DNA from: Diplosphaera chodatii
Lineage: Eukaryota; Chlorophyta; Trebouxiophyceae; Prasiolales; Stichococcaceae
Direction: 5' to 3'
NCBI GenBank assembly: GCA_032358165.1
Contig: JAALGY010000017.1
Coordinates: 2,108,001 to 2,172,000, forward strand
DNA length: 64,000 bases
The position numbers and the translations under genes are program-made. How positions within the stretch are numbered: the stretch's first letter is position 1; every line of letters starts with the position of its first letter. Below the pieces are notes generated by a model that saw only the letters and a list, made by a program, of their open reading frames with translations, made no database searches and was not told the origin of the DNA. This document shows, in pieces, positions 11,962 through 23,152 of this stretch.

Positions 11962-13707
11962 TCATCCAAAGGCAGGCCTTTCCAGGGGCCCCGTTGCTTC
12001 TGCCGCTACCCTGTTGGCAGCTGCTGTACCCGCTGAGATCGTGCACACTAGACCCCAGGGTGAAGCCTCGTCCTCCTGAAACGCCTCCTCCCAGCTGCAG
12101 CAAAGCTCAGTATTCAGCGTCAACAGTTCCTAACAAATTTTGCAATTGCGTAGGAGAGTTTCAATTCATGAAGGCGCTGCCATCAGCATTGTTGTTCCTG
12201 GGTGAAGCGCTGTTCACTGACCTGGATACATGTAGATCCAGCAGAGCTGCTGTGCAAGGCCCCAGCTTGACCTTCTCTCCCTGCAACCATGTATGACCTT
12301 GCATGACCGATGAAGCAAGCATGTGGCTGTCAGCATCCTTCCCCTGCTTTCCAATAGCAGGGTGCCGGATGCCTCGCAGGGCAGTCTCACTGTGAAGCTG
12401 GTGGCTGCTTCACTCCACCCCTTGTTGTGGCCGATCGCAAGGATGCACCTGGCATCCATCCCAGCGGTTTGCTCTGCAATGATGCCCTGCATGAGACCAA
12501 CAGCCACATTGCCTGGTGTGCCAGGGGCAACCAGCCGCCGGTCGACAGCAGTGTTGAGCAGGACTGGGGCTCTTCCTCAACGTGGCAGAGTCACAGAACA
12601 TGCCGCGCCTGCAGGTGCGAGCGAGTCTGGCCATCCAGTGCCGCAACCGTGTACAGGTCCCCGCGCAGATGCACCTTTGCACCCTGCAGCCACCATCATG
12701 ACAGGTGTGCACTGGACGCAAATCTCCGCTCACGCCTGCAGACTTTCTCGGCGAGTGGACGCTCTGAGCATGACAATGCTTGACTCAATGTTTTGGAGGC
12801 AGACGGGGCGCCACCTCCAGGCCGACACGCGCGTCCTGCATCGCCTCAAGGGTCTGCCGCGTGCGCGTGGAGTCGCTGCAGATCACGAGGTCCGCCACCC
12901 AGCCCAGGTCGGCCAGCTGCTGCGCCACCTGCGAACCAACAGTTGAATTCCCGGTGTGACGCCGCGGACAAGGTGCTGAGACGCAGCACAGGAGCACCAC
13001 CCTGGCCGCACAGCCCCCTTCGCTCACAGCAGCCGGCACACGGCGATGGGCTGACCTGCTGTGCTGCTTGACGCCCCTCGGCAGTGATCTGCCGGTCGTG
13101 GTCGCGTGCTGTGCTGTGCGCTGTGTCCTCGCTCTCTGCATGGCGCATCATCACAAGCCGCAGCCTGCGCCGATGTGCGCCAGTGTTGGCACGGGCCACC
13201 TTCAGTTGGCGAGTGCCACGCGGCACCTGCAGTCGATGCTGGAGGCTCAGATAGCAGCACAAAGTTGCCTTACCTTGTTTCCGATGCATGGTGGCTGCCA
13301 GCTGCCGCTGCCGCTGCCCGTTGTCGTGCTGCATGTTGTCTGTTCTGCCGCCGACCATGCAATGCAGCGGGGACGGGTACGCAGCTTGGTGCACTTGATT
13401 TGCAAGCCTGCACATGTGGCGTCAGCGCTGAGTTGGAGACACAGGATAGTGTTCGCTGTGCTCTGCGTGCCGACTGTACAGCCGTACGTGCATCAGAGCT
13501 GGCATCAACTTGCACCCACCCCAGCACAGCTGGTGCGGTCACCTGCTTGTATACCGGCGCAGTGGATCCTGCAGTATGCGGATAAACTGCTCTGGCTGTG
13601 GATGCTGGCAAGTGAACTGGCAATGCGCCCGCTAGCATCGCTGAAGGTGCGTGGCTGACACCCCTATGGATTGCTGAGCTCTTGACCTGCAGAATGCAGC
13701 GCTGCAA
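11962..13707 (-). CDS. SixA-like histidine phosphatase (phosphoglycerate mutase superfamily)
   Basis: Likely phosphohistidine or small-molecule phosphatase of the two-His superfamily. The core exon near 13190-13040 has LVMMRHAESED with the catalytic RHA(E/K)S motif, then DHDRQITAEGRQAAQQ. The next exon (about 12930-12812) reads VAQQLADLGWVADLVICSDS followed by TRTRQTLEAMQD. Another near 12650-12580 reads LYTVAALDGQTRSHLQ. A further exon carries the second catalytic histidine in AIGHNKGWSEAATSFT (near 12440). The last exon begins SWEEAFQEDEASPWGLVCTI and ends at the stop 11962-11964. This exon order matches plant SixA-type proteins. The N-terminus is uncertain: the same frame offers ATG at 13707 or 13638, and the second gives a basic, Ala-rich leader ending VYKQ that joins in phase to VPRGTRQLKV. 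The leader would suit plastid or mitochondrial import. The substrate cannot be read from sequence. Confidence 0.87.
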
Positions 13708-14191
13708 CCACAGTTTCGGGCTTTGACTCAGGATGAGAGGATGTAATGCCCGTTGTATCGGTACTGGAGTGGACGTCAGTGTTCAGCAACTGGGATGGGC
13801 TGCACTTGGACCCTTTGGCAGGGCCACTGCAGCTTCCAGCGCTGGAAGTGTTTGCCGCCAGTGTGCCACCGAGGCAAGCCACCTCACTGTAGCAACATTT
13901 GGAACTGGTCGACCGGTCGATGTGCTTGTAACAGATAGCATTCCATTATATAAGGTATAGATTATCTGTCAATGTGGTGCGGGCGTTCGACGACTGGACG
14001 TTGCTAACTCCTCAAGTCATGGGCTCATGGCCGCTGTAACATCCGGAAAGCGCGACTATGGTATGCACAGTCCATCATGCATCATCGCCGCTTTTATTGT
14101 AATGCAACTGCTTCGCTCATGACGCTGATGCCGCTGCCTGCCCGTCTGTGGCCTGCTACATTGCCTGATTGCAGGCTGCCGGGCTCAAAGG
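13708..14191. other. Intergenic between two minus-strand genes
   Basis: Contains the promoter of the histidine phosphatase gene and the 3' flank of the OEP21-like gene. No supportable gene, RNA or repeat is seen. Confidence 0.45.
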
Positions 14192-15608
14192 TCATACCGC
14201 AGCCCTACGTACCCCCTGCAGGAGCAAGTGGTCCACATCGTCTTCGTCCACATCAAAACCGCAGCCGTTTCCAGTGCTAACAGGTTGCCAAACATGAGTA
14301 CTGGCACTCTCATTCCTTGCGCTCTTGCTGATCGACGCGACTGCCAACCTGAAGTCGGTGTGCAGCGCCCAGTTGTTTTCCCTCAACTGCCCATAGTAGT
14401 CCTGCACAAGAACAGTGAAAGCACGTCGGCTCGTGGCTTTCCTGCAATGCCTCTTGCACAGCAGCATCGCAGGGTACACTGCTGCTGTGCTTGCTGCCTG
14501 CGTGCCAGCTGCGATGTGGATGTCAGGTGACTTGCAGCACAGTAACTCAGCCTTAGTGCCCTCACCCCTTTTACGTTGCCCTGATCATCCACCGTGCCCC
14601 GATACCCGACTGCCAGCCGCACGTCCTGCCGCTCTGTGAAGTTGTAGATGCTCTTGCTCAGCCGCACATGCCCGCGACCCAACGGCTACAAGGAACATGC
14701 AGCAGGTAATGATCGTGGGGGGGTGATGCAGCAGATGTCAGTAAGTTTGGTTGAAACTTAGCATTACCGGCAGAGTGACCAAGATTATTCGCTGATATCA
14801 CTGCTGCAATCATCAGCACACGCCACATGCATGACATAGCGATGCCCAGGCTCAGCAACAGACCTGCTTTGTGCGTGTGTTGACCTCTGCTGATGCAGCA
14901 ACCTTCAGCCACAGGTCGAAATTGCTGCCGATAGCGGTGTGCTTCTTCAGCAGCAGGCCGCCCACGATGTCCTCGCTTTTGCTGTCAAAGCTGACCATGG
15001 GTCCGATCCGCAGCTTTGTCTTGGCATAGTAGATGTTGCGCCGCCGCACGGCACCCGTGAGGAACTTCGCAAGGCTGCCGTTGTAGTCCAGCTGGCCTGT
15101 CAAGAGTTCGTAAGGGATGTCAGGTTAGTGCTCGTCCTACAATGTTTGCGTCCCTGGCCACAATCATGAGGATGCACTGATCCGCCGCAGCAGCTGTACA
15201 AGACATGCTACGGCGGCACTGATGCTCACAGCAGCACGGACAAGCTCCTTGCCTGTACGCGTATTGAGCACGCCGTGCACCTTCAGCGCCAGGTTGCCCA
15301 GAATGCCGTTGCCCGGTGTGAGGATGGTCTCCCTAACTCTGAAGCCCAAGCTTTTGCGGTTGTTATCGTACACCAGCTGTGTCTCCATGACAGCTGCTCT
15401 GAGTAGCGGTTTTTGCTGCAGCAGGTCACTGAAGCCCTGCCAGCTCTAATGAGGTCACAGGCCGACTTTCCGATACTCAATGCCTCCAGTCCGATCCGGT
15501 CAACAGCAGACTTTGGCGCGCCAGCTCTACGTACACTTCAATATACGAGTCGTCGCACACCTTTAGTCGGTTGTGGGGCGTGAAGAGCACTTTTCTGACA
15601 GAAGCCAT
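14192..15608 (-). CDS. OEP21-like outer-envelope pore protein of plastids
   Basis: OEP21 is a small beta-barrel, anion-selective pore of the chloroplast outer envelope that passes phosphorylated sugars. ATG at 15608 gives MASVRKVLFTPHNRLKVCD, aligning with the start of plant OEP21 (a strand ending in RLK/RID then a polar loop). Later exons read LVYDNNRKSLGFRVRETILT (15388 leftward), LAKFLTGAVRRRNIYYAKTK and MVSFDSKSEDIVGGLLLKKH (about 15060-14930), NFTERQDVRLAVGYRG (near 14630), and the hallmark QLRENNWALHTDF (near 14360). The alternating polar/apolar pattern fits beta strands. The model is longer than the roughly 170-180 residues usual in land plants because of the middle exons. The last exon (FDVDEDDVDHLLLQ, stop 14192-14194) is acidic and may be a wrongly joined tail. 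Family moderately sure; C-terminal boundary unsure. Confidence 0.62.
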
Positions 15609-15977
15609 ACCAGAAGATCTGAGCAGCACTGGGAGGGGTCGGGACATCCTTCGCATGCATGCCGTGCCCACGCCACTGATAGTCCGCCTGTGTCGGAGCT
15701 CTTCTGCACATGCTGACTTCCAACCTGCGCAGGCTCCACTTTCACGCTACGCCACAGTCACAAGCTCACCTGCGGGGAGGTTTGCTCGACAGGTGAACAC
15801 AGCGTGATCACCGGTGTGTCTTGAAGCATTCTGAGTTCCGCATATGTAGCAACCTCAGCCATGACTTTGAGGACAGTACGTTGAAGCATGTCGCACCTCA
15901 TCACCTGCGCATCGATCGAGCTGACACTGCGCCAATGTGCAGGGTACGGCTTCCAAGCCCTCAAGGTCGTTTCCAAC
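15609..15977. other. Intergenic, divergent promoter region
   Basis: Separates the OEP21-like gene (left) from the IF1-like gene (right), both starting outward from here. About 370 bases, with no ORF of protein character. Confidence 0.45.
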
Positions 15978-16864
15978 ATGCTGCGTACCGCACAGGCCGC
16001 AGCGCGTCTGCAGGCTGTGCGTCCAACGCGGCTGGCGATGGGCAGCCGATTGATGGCCTCTGGGTTTGACGGTGGGTTGCAGCCACGGTACACGATGTGC
16101 GGTTCGCGGCATGCTGCATCATGATACCGAGTGCTCATGTTGCTGAGCTGGAAACCTATGTTGCTGCAGAAAGAGAGCGCGGCGAGGAGGTCAGTATCGC
16201 ATGCCCTGATGTCTCATGGCCCGATCGGGAACCGTACCCGGCTCCTCTCAACCAAGTCCCTGCAAGTGTCACAATGATACCACCGCGAGTGCATGTACAA
16301 TCAAGTCACGTATCGCTAACGCGTTTGGTCCTGCGTGCAGCGGGTGTACTTCAACAAACAGGTGTGTATGCTGCCACCTCAGGACAAAGGTATTAAACGT
16401 CGACGGCATGCCCCATCCGTCATCTTGGACATGTGATCCTGAGTTGCAGTCTGTGAACCTGCTCTAGGAGCGGCAGCAGCTCGAGAACTTGCTTAAGAAA
16501 GTGCAGACGCAGAATGACAAGGTAAGGGCTCTGCTCCACGAATGCTGCGCTCGCGAGTGATGCGGTGTCTGACGAGTGACACAATCCAGATTGCATGCTG
16601 ACATGCAGGCTCCCGAGGGTCAGGAGGCGTCAGACGACACAAAGTTGAAGGTACGATCCCGAGCAGATACCACAAGTGTTTGTGGCTCAGTGATATCGCC
16701 AACAAACAGCGCCCTTGGTGTTGCTGGAGGCTGTGATCCTGTGGTGCTTACTGCGTCTCATTGCCCCTGAGGTCATAGCTGCCCATGCACAGACAATCCT
16801 TGGCAAGGACCTCGACTCTGCCACCCTCGCGGCACTCAAGGCCTGGAAGCGAGGAGAAGCATGA
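15978..16864 (+). CDS. Mitochondrial ATP synthase inhibitor (IF1/IATP-like), tentative
   Basis: IF1 proteins are small helical inhibitors of ATP hydrolysis by the mitochondrial F1 sector. Exon 1 from ATG 15978 encodes MLRTAQAAARLQAVRPTRLA, a typical matrix-targeting leader rich in Arg and Ala without acidic residues, ending ASGFD. It joins in phase to a short exon ERERGEE (ends near 16188), then RVYFNKQ (about 16340-16360), then ERQQLENLLKKVQTQNDK (about 16468-16521), then APEGQEASDDTKLK (16609-16650). The order acidic/charged, Y-F-x-(K/R)-(K/Q), E-x-x-x-L-x-x-L is the IF1 signature. The last exon (VIAAHAQTILGKDLD, ending WKRGEA and the stop 16862-16864) is less certain in its acceptor. The next gene downstream on the same strand is also mitochondrial. 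Alternative: another small coiled-coil matrix protein. Confidence 0.55.
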
Positions 16865-17410
16865 TGGGCAGCTGTGGTCGGGGGCTGCCACACCTAGAGT
16901 AGAAGCCATGCGCATGTGCATGGTGGGTGGCGTTTGTGGCTGCTGTGGCTGCTGCGGTGCAATGGTCCGTTTGGCGACCAACTTGCTCTTAACCTTACAT
17001 GAGCAGAACTCGCACCGGTTGCTTGGGTGATGACCCTGCAGTTGTGTACGTTTGGCTGAAAAAGGGAGAGGAGGACGGAAGCACAGAAGGCAGTCAGACA
17101 CATTTGCAGCAAGGCATTCGCCAGGCTGGCACTGCATGACTGCAACGCTTCCACAGTAGGATCGCGCACGCCATTTGTGCAATCACTAGCATTATTTACT
17201 CTTATGGTCCAGCGATCGCACACTTTGCTTGCACACACGTGTGCAATTGAGTTTTGGCACGGGCACTCAACGGAGGTCTGTGCTGTGATCACTTTGGCAC
17301 CCAGTTTCACTTGAGGTCAGCAAATCACTCTGTAGTTGACTAGCGCGTGTCTGAGCAAAAAGCGATGGCCTGATTATACATACAATACCGGGTTTGCTGG
17401 CCTCTGCATC
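16865..17410. other. Intergenic between two plus-strand genes
   Basis: 3' flank of the IF1-like gene and promoter of the MICU-like gene. Somewhat AT-richer in places. No supported feature. Confidence 0.45.
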
Positions 17411-20328
17411 ATGGTGCTGCTCGCATTGAGAGCCGGCAGGAGGACTGCAACCCTGACAAGGGCGCTCCGCAGCGTTGCACAATATTCATTGCGGCAAGAA
17501 AGTGCTGCGGGCGAGAACACTGCTCCAACAGCACTCAGCACAGCACTAGTCGCGGCGCAGCAGCACCAACATGACAGGAGCAGCATGCACAACTCAGGGT
17601 GAGCACAGACGATGCCAAACCCTGGCAGTCTCGTTCAAAGTGCACGTGCTTGATCCCTTATCTTGATCCCTTTCCGGAGCACTGCACGCGGTGCACACCC
17701 ATGGAAAAGCTATGCGCACATGGCAGGTGGCTTACACTTGTGGCCGCCGCAGCCGCAGCGACGCTCTGCACAGCAGAGGCGAGTGCCAGCAGCGTCACTG
17801 GTGACATGCCGCCCCCTCCCACTGGCGATGCTGCCAGCAACACCAGCGAGGTGCCGTCCGCTCATCATCTGCCCTTGCTGCAAAGGGTATCATCATGGCA
17901 ATGCAGCATTCATACGACTGAGTAAGGCACATACTCTTGCAAGATATCAGCATGCGGTTTCAGGCCCGCAGGGCACGCACCTTGTGTCATTGAAACAGAA
18001 GCAGCGGCTCTACTTCCTGTACGAGAAGCGCATCCGGGAGCTCTCCAACTCGGAGAAGGTCTACGAATACTTTGCAAATGAGAAACGCCATGACGGCAGC
18101 GCCTTCATGCGACCCCAGGTATCTGTAGGATCCGATGTGTGCAGGGGCTTTGCAGTCAGGTACTGCTGCGAGCTGTCCTTCTGAGCACGGTTGCAGCAGC
18201 TAACCATCAACACATAAAGGCGCTGCCGGAACTGGGATGGTGTGCTACTACCACATAGTTCCAGCCAGAACAAGTTCCGGCAGCTTCATCGCCGTCACCC
18301 GCTGCTGAGGTCCTTGGTGTGTCTGGGATCGCAGGATCTGCTTGCAGCACTCGTATCGGTGTACCCGCCGGACAGGGAGCGCACCGTGCGCAGCGGCTCT
18401 CTGCCCGGGGAGCCCACCAGGGGCATCCCCACGGCGACAGCGGCAGAGAAGCAAGTGGTGCGGTAACGCGCTGCAGGCACCGCATCCAGCTTATGTGTCC
18501 TTGTGTCTGCATTGCATTGAAGCGTCATGGCAGCCTTGTGGCACATTGCCCTGATGGTTGCCGCAGAGCAACTTCTTCATGAAGCACTTTGACATAGATG
18601 GCGACGGGCTGATCAACTTCCATGAGTACCTCCTGATTGTGACACTGCTGTCCATCCCAGTCAAGGTGAACACCGTCTTGGCTTCATAGCACAGTATCAG
18701 CACCACGGACGTGTCTGCTCCTTATGGCCTGCAAGACCACCACACCTTGCCGAAGATGCGAGGTTTTACACCCGCAGGATGCAGAGATAGCGTTTGCCAT
18801 GTTGGACGAGGACGACAGTGGCGCGATTGACAAGGTAAGCTTCCGGTATCGTATTTGGTGGGCACTCAGTAGAGAAACCAGACACCTCTCGCCAGCTGTA
18901 CAAAGTCAGGACACAGCACATCTGTAAGTGTGCGCAGGACGAGTTCCAAGCGCTGACGGCGGTGTTGAAGGAGCGGACACGCAGGACGGCGGGCGCCGGC
19001 GCAGGCCGCACTGGGTTCCGCCAAAACAATGAGTGAGCAGTGATGTAGACATGCTGGTGCTGCCAGCATGTGCTGACGCTCACAAGCTTCTCTGCGCTGC
19101 CTCGTGATGCGGGTGTGGGCACTGCCCTCCCGGTCGCAGATGCCAGCCTAGCAGAGGTGCGGTTGGTGGAGGGATGCAGGGCTGCCTGTGCAGCAGCTGA
19201 TTGCACAGCTGGCCATGCAGTGCGGACGACACGGGGCTGATGCTGCACTTCTTCGGCGAGGACGGCCAGAAGAAGCTGGACCTGGCGGCCTTCAACTCCT
19301 TTCTGGAGGGCCTGCACGCCGAGATAGACCGCCTGGAGTACCAGCACTACGACCCGCAGGGCACGGTGCGCCGTTTGCGCCCAGCAAGCACAGTAGGTCG
19401 CCTCGCTTGCTCTGGTACTGTAGCCACATGCAGTGCCTTGTCAGTGCCACCACGTGTGTGGCCCTGCATGCAGGGGTACATGACCGGGTCTGACTTTGCG
19501 CACAGCATGGTTGCGTCCGTCGGCCTGCACCAGATCCATCACTACCTTGCCAAGGTGCATCACTCACACACCTCAACTCATCCGCTTCGTATCCATTCAT
19601 ATGCAAAGGTCCATGTGAACCTTGCCACAACGAGCATTGTGAGAGTTCTGGCAGGTGGACGGTATGCCGGATGCACTCAAAGCTGCCAAGGTGTCACAAG
19701 AAGGCTTTCAAACCTTTGCCGCTTTGTGGCGCAACGTGCACAGCTTGGCGGTTGCGACAGACTTGCACTATAATTCAAAGGGCTTCTTCCACAAGGCCGA
19801 CTTCAAGGTGTGCATCTGAAGGAGGCAACATCTCGTGCAGCACTTGACGGTCCTCAGCTGTTGACGGACTTTTCGAGTGGCCTACACGATGTGCTGCGTC
19901 TTATTGGGTGACTTTACATACAGACTGTTACATTACATACTGCAGCGGGCGGTCAAGAAGATCACGGGCACGCCACTTGAGGATGCGCAGGTGGACATCA
20001 TCTTCTCCCTGTTCGATGTGGAAAACGACGGCTCGCTCGCCTGCCCAGAGTTCGTAGGAGTCATCAAGTGAGTGTCGTTGTTTACGAGATGCTAACATCG
20101 ACTGCCTGTTTTACAGCGATGGGTGCTTGCGCTGAACATGTCACTGTTGCCACGACCGAGTCAGCGGACAGCCCGTTCGTGCTCGAGTGATCACATTCCC
20201 TGGGCCAACGCGGATGATGCCTGTGCAGGCAGCGGGAGGGGCGGCATGGCACCACCACACCGGCAGTCATCGACGAGATGCGGGAGATGGGCATCGTGGC
20301 ATGCCTCAGGAACTGCGTGGGGCTGTAG
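17411..20328 (+). CDS. MICU-type EF-hand regulator of the mitochondrial calcium uniporter
   Basis: MICU proteins gate the uniporter (MCU) from the intermembrane space by sensing calcium. Exon 1 (17411-17598) gives a mitochondrial leader, MVLLALRAGRRTATLTRALR. It joins in phase to an exon with a hydrophobic stretch (WLTLVAAAAAATLC) like the N-terminal anchor of MICUs. The family core follows: QRLYFLYEKRIRELSNSEKV then YEYFAN (near 18000-18080). EF-hand 1 is FDIDGDGLINFHEYL (about 18590-18630). EF-hand 2 is LDEDDSGAIDKDEF, its loop split by an intron after 18834. A degenerate hand is FFGEDGQKKLDLAAF (near 19250). The distal hand is FDVENDGSLACPEF (near 20010). The final exon, MREMGIVACLRNCVGL and the stop 20326-20328, resembles MICU C-termini. 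Plant MICUs also carry three or more hands. Exon edges between 19300 and 19800 are approximate. Confidence 0.9.
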
Positions 20329-20569
20329 GCCATCAGCAGCCCTGACACTTGTTTCAACTCGTCAAAGAAGTCTCCACCCGGTTGGAAGTATGCTACATTG
20401 CAGTGACACTTCAGCAGCATGCTTGGCAATGCGATGCTGACAAGGCTACTGTACACGTCAAACTGATGAATTGGGAAGCAGAGCTAGTGTATTTACAACT
20501 TTCAGCTACCGTACTGGAAATCTGTACTGTACAGGTCCGTCGGCCTTCTGGCTGTTGTGTTTGCACTGG

Positions 20570-22674
20570 TCATGCATAGTTGTTTGCTATGGTCGCCTGC
20601 AGCAGCAGACAAGCAACTTCAGGTCGGTGCACTTGCTTCCCTCATAGCGTGTGCAGTCTGACACCAGTGCCCCCTTTGTGTCCCAAGCAAGCACCACGCA
20701 GCAAGCACAACGCACCTCTGCAAACTCGCCGAATGTCATACCCGGCTTCCACTGCCCCACCCCAATGTCTGAGCTGCTGCAGCGGCTGGGTGGCTCCATA
20801 GGCTCATCCCACCTACGTTGTTATTGCCATCTGTGAGTGAATGCTGCGTGCGTCTGCTCTCCTTGTGGATCTAAGACCTGCTTGACCCAAAGTCGCCCTG
20901 CCGTGATCCACCTGGGCTGCATGAAGACCGCAAAGGTGTTACGGCTGACGCCGGCGGCCGCAGGTGATGTGGCGCTGCGCACAAAGTGCGGCGTGGCCTG
21001 CAGCAAGCCGCCCGAGTGTATCTGCATGGACTCGCCGACCTGCCGCCAATCAGACGTAGTGTCAGCAGACCTGCTGTAAGCTAGCAGGCAGGCACTGATG
21101 ACAAAGTGCGCAACAGTGGCACAGCTGACGAAGGCCCAGACAACCGCACTGTGCATACAGCTGGTGTGTTCACCTGGAATGCCAGCTCGTCAGGCCCTAT
21201 GGTGGCTTTGACGACCTCGCCGTTGCGTGCACGAATGTGCAGACCTGCCGTGTCATCTGGGCAAGGCACCTCCTCCTCGCCGAGCAAGTACATTGCGGCA
21301 GTCAGCCCTGCAGGCCATCAAAGACACCAGCATGATCAAGTCAGCGCGGAGGATCCGTGCAAAGTGTGTGTGCTGCTGCTTGCATGAGCTTTGGATCGAC
21401 AACCACAGCAGCTGAAATGCGCGACCTCCATAGTGCCGACAAAAAAGTTGCTGCTGACCTGTTATCGAACCGTGGTCTCGGTGCCACGCGCACCAGTCGC
21501 CATTGCTGCTGCCAGCTGCTGCTGGCGGCGGGGGAAAGTAGTGCAGCAACCGCCCCTGCAGCAGCAGCAGGTACTTGCTTGGCCATACAGGTGCTGCACA
21601 AAAAGCTACAGAAGGGCTCAGATGCTGGCAGCACTGTGCAGCGGCGACAGCGGCTGACCTTTGGGCATGGCGAGCGCAGCAGGATCTGCTGCAGAGGCCC
21701 CGCTCGCGCCGTGCCGCCAGGCTGCGCCACATACTGGTCACAGTGCTCCGTGAGTCGCAGCCCCACGTCCATCATCAGCCGCCCCAGCTCCTTAAACGCT
21801 GGCTCCAGCTCTGGCAGTGCTTCCCCCGGCCAGATGTTGGGCCTGATAACGCATGGTCACTGCTGGAGTCAGAACTGCCTTGGTGACCTTAGCCGGGGGC
21901 TCATCACCTGACCTTCATCCTGGCTGAACACCTTGGCGAGCCTGCACTGTATGTCCTTGGACACAGCGTGCCGTTCAGACCACTGCACTTGCGTTTCAAG
22001 GGCATTCTCTGTGCTAGTCCCAACCTGCAGTAGGCGGGGAAGCGGCGCATGAGCTCCGGGTCGTCCGAGGGCGCGTCCAGCAGCGGGTTGGCGTAGTATG
22101 AGCCCTTGTGCGTGTCGGGCACCTTGCCCAGGGTCTCCTTGCCGTGGCTCCACCCAAAGTTGTACAGGCTGGTCGGGTCCTCGCACCGTACCCGCATCCC
22201 CTCTGGCAGATCCTGTGCAGTGCAAACAGAAGACCCCAATGGAAGGTTCGGCACACAATCAGGGAGGCTGCGGTTGCCATCAGGGCTGCTTGAGCTGTTT
22301 CTGGCAAGGCACAGACGTGCATGCAAGCCTCGACAGGGTTCGCACGGGCAGAACGCACTGCAAATTGCTGCGCAAGTGGCAAGAGTCGCCTCCGCAGCAG
22401 CTGCACGCGAGGCACGCCGGCGACGCGGATGATGCCGAGACCTGCCGGCCCAAAAGCCTATGCATGTGGCCACTGGAGGTGAGTCCAATGCATATGTGCC
22501 ATGTCTCAGTCAACAGCACTGCATGCCACTGTGGTGCTGGACCGCCAGTTTCAATGGCCGGAACAAGCTCAGCACCTCTGCAATCACAGCCGTAAGATCA
22601 TCGCACTCCAGTAAGTCTGCATACTGAACCGTGACGATGTGCGCATCAGCGGAAGCGCGCTGTGAATGACACAT
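20570..22674 (-). CDS. 2-oxoglutarate/Fe(II)-dependent dioxygenase (isopenicillin-N-synthase-like fold)
   Basis: Oxidises a small substrate using 2-oxoglutarate, O2 and Fe(II); the substrate is unknown. ATG 22674 begins MCHSQRASADAHIVTVQYAD. The next exon, GLGIIRVAGVPRVQLLRRRL (near 22450-22380), is the usual N-terminal helix of the family. Then come EGMRVRCEDPTSLYNFGWSH and GKETLGKVPDTHKGSYYANP (22210-22090). The catalytic half has GRLLHYFPPPP and the iron-binding HxD in WHRDHGSIT (near 21480), then DDTAGLHIRARNGEVV (near 21250), then the distal histidine and the 2OG-binding arginine in ATPHFVR ... GVSRNTFAVF (near 21000-20930). The last exons give MTFGEFAE joined in phase to ATIANNYA and the stop 20570-20572. 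The metal triad H-x-D...H plus Arg is complete, so an active enzyme is expected. A TGTAA on the minus strand lies about 80 bases past the stop. Confidence 0.87.
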
Positions 22675-23152
22675 GATGTCAGACTCCTCCTACCGACAGG
22701 CTGTGTGTATGCTTGATTGATACGATCCTGCAGCCTCAGTCAGACGTAATATGTCCATCGGCATGGCGACAGAGGACCTGCCATGCCAAGCGACAGACAG
22801 GGTTTGCGTTTTAGAGTGGCAAACTAGGACATTAGCAAGCGCCGTGCAAGTGGTTGATGCTGCGCTTATGGTCGGAAGTAATGAGTCGCAGTCACTCACA
22901 ACAGGCATCCGATCCTCGACATCAATGAGCGAAGTGGCGATGGCGAGCATCCGAGCAAATCAAACGACTGTGTAGACTCGTGGCGACACGATTACGCCGT
23001 ATAAGGCACCCAGAAGGGTACATGGCGTAGTATGGCGGCCTACAGGGTGCGAGCAGCGCTGCAGAAGTGTGCACCGGCAGTGTGCGTTGTGAATTGACAG
23101 TTTCAACTACGCGCACGTGTTGTATGTGGCAACCTGATCGCATTTAGTAAGG
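22675..23152. other. Intergenic, divergent promoter region
   Basis: Lies between the start codons of the dioxygenase (left) and the eIF3m gene (right). No gene-like ORF, RNA gene or repeat seen in these 478 bases. Confidence 0.45.
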
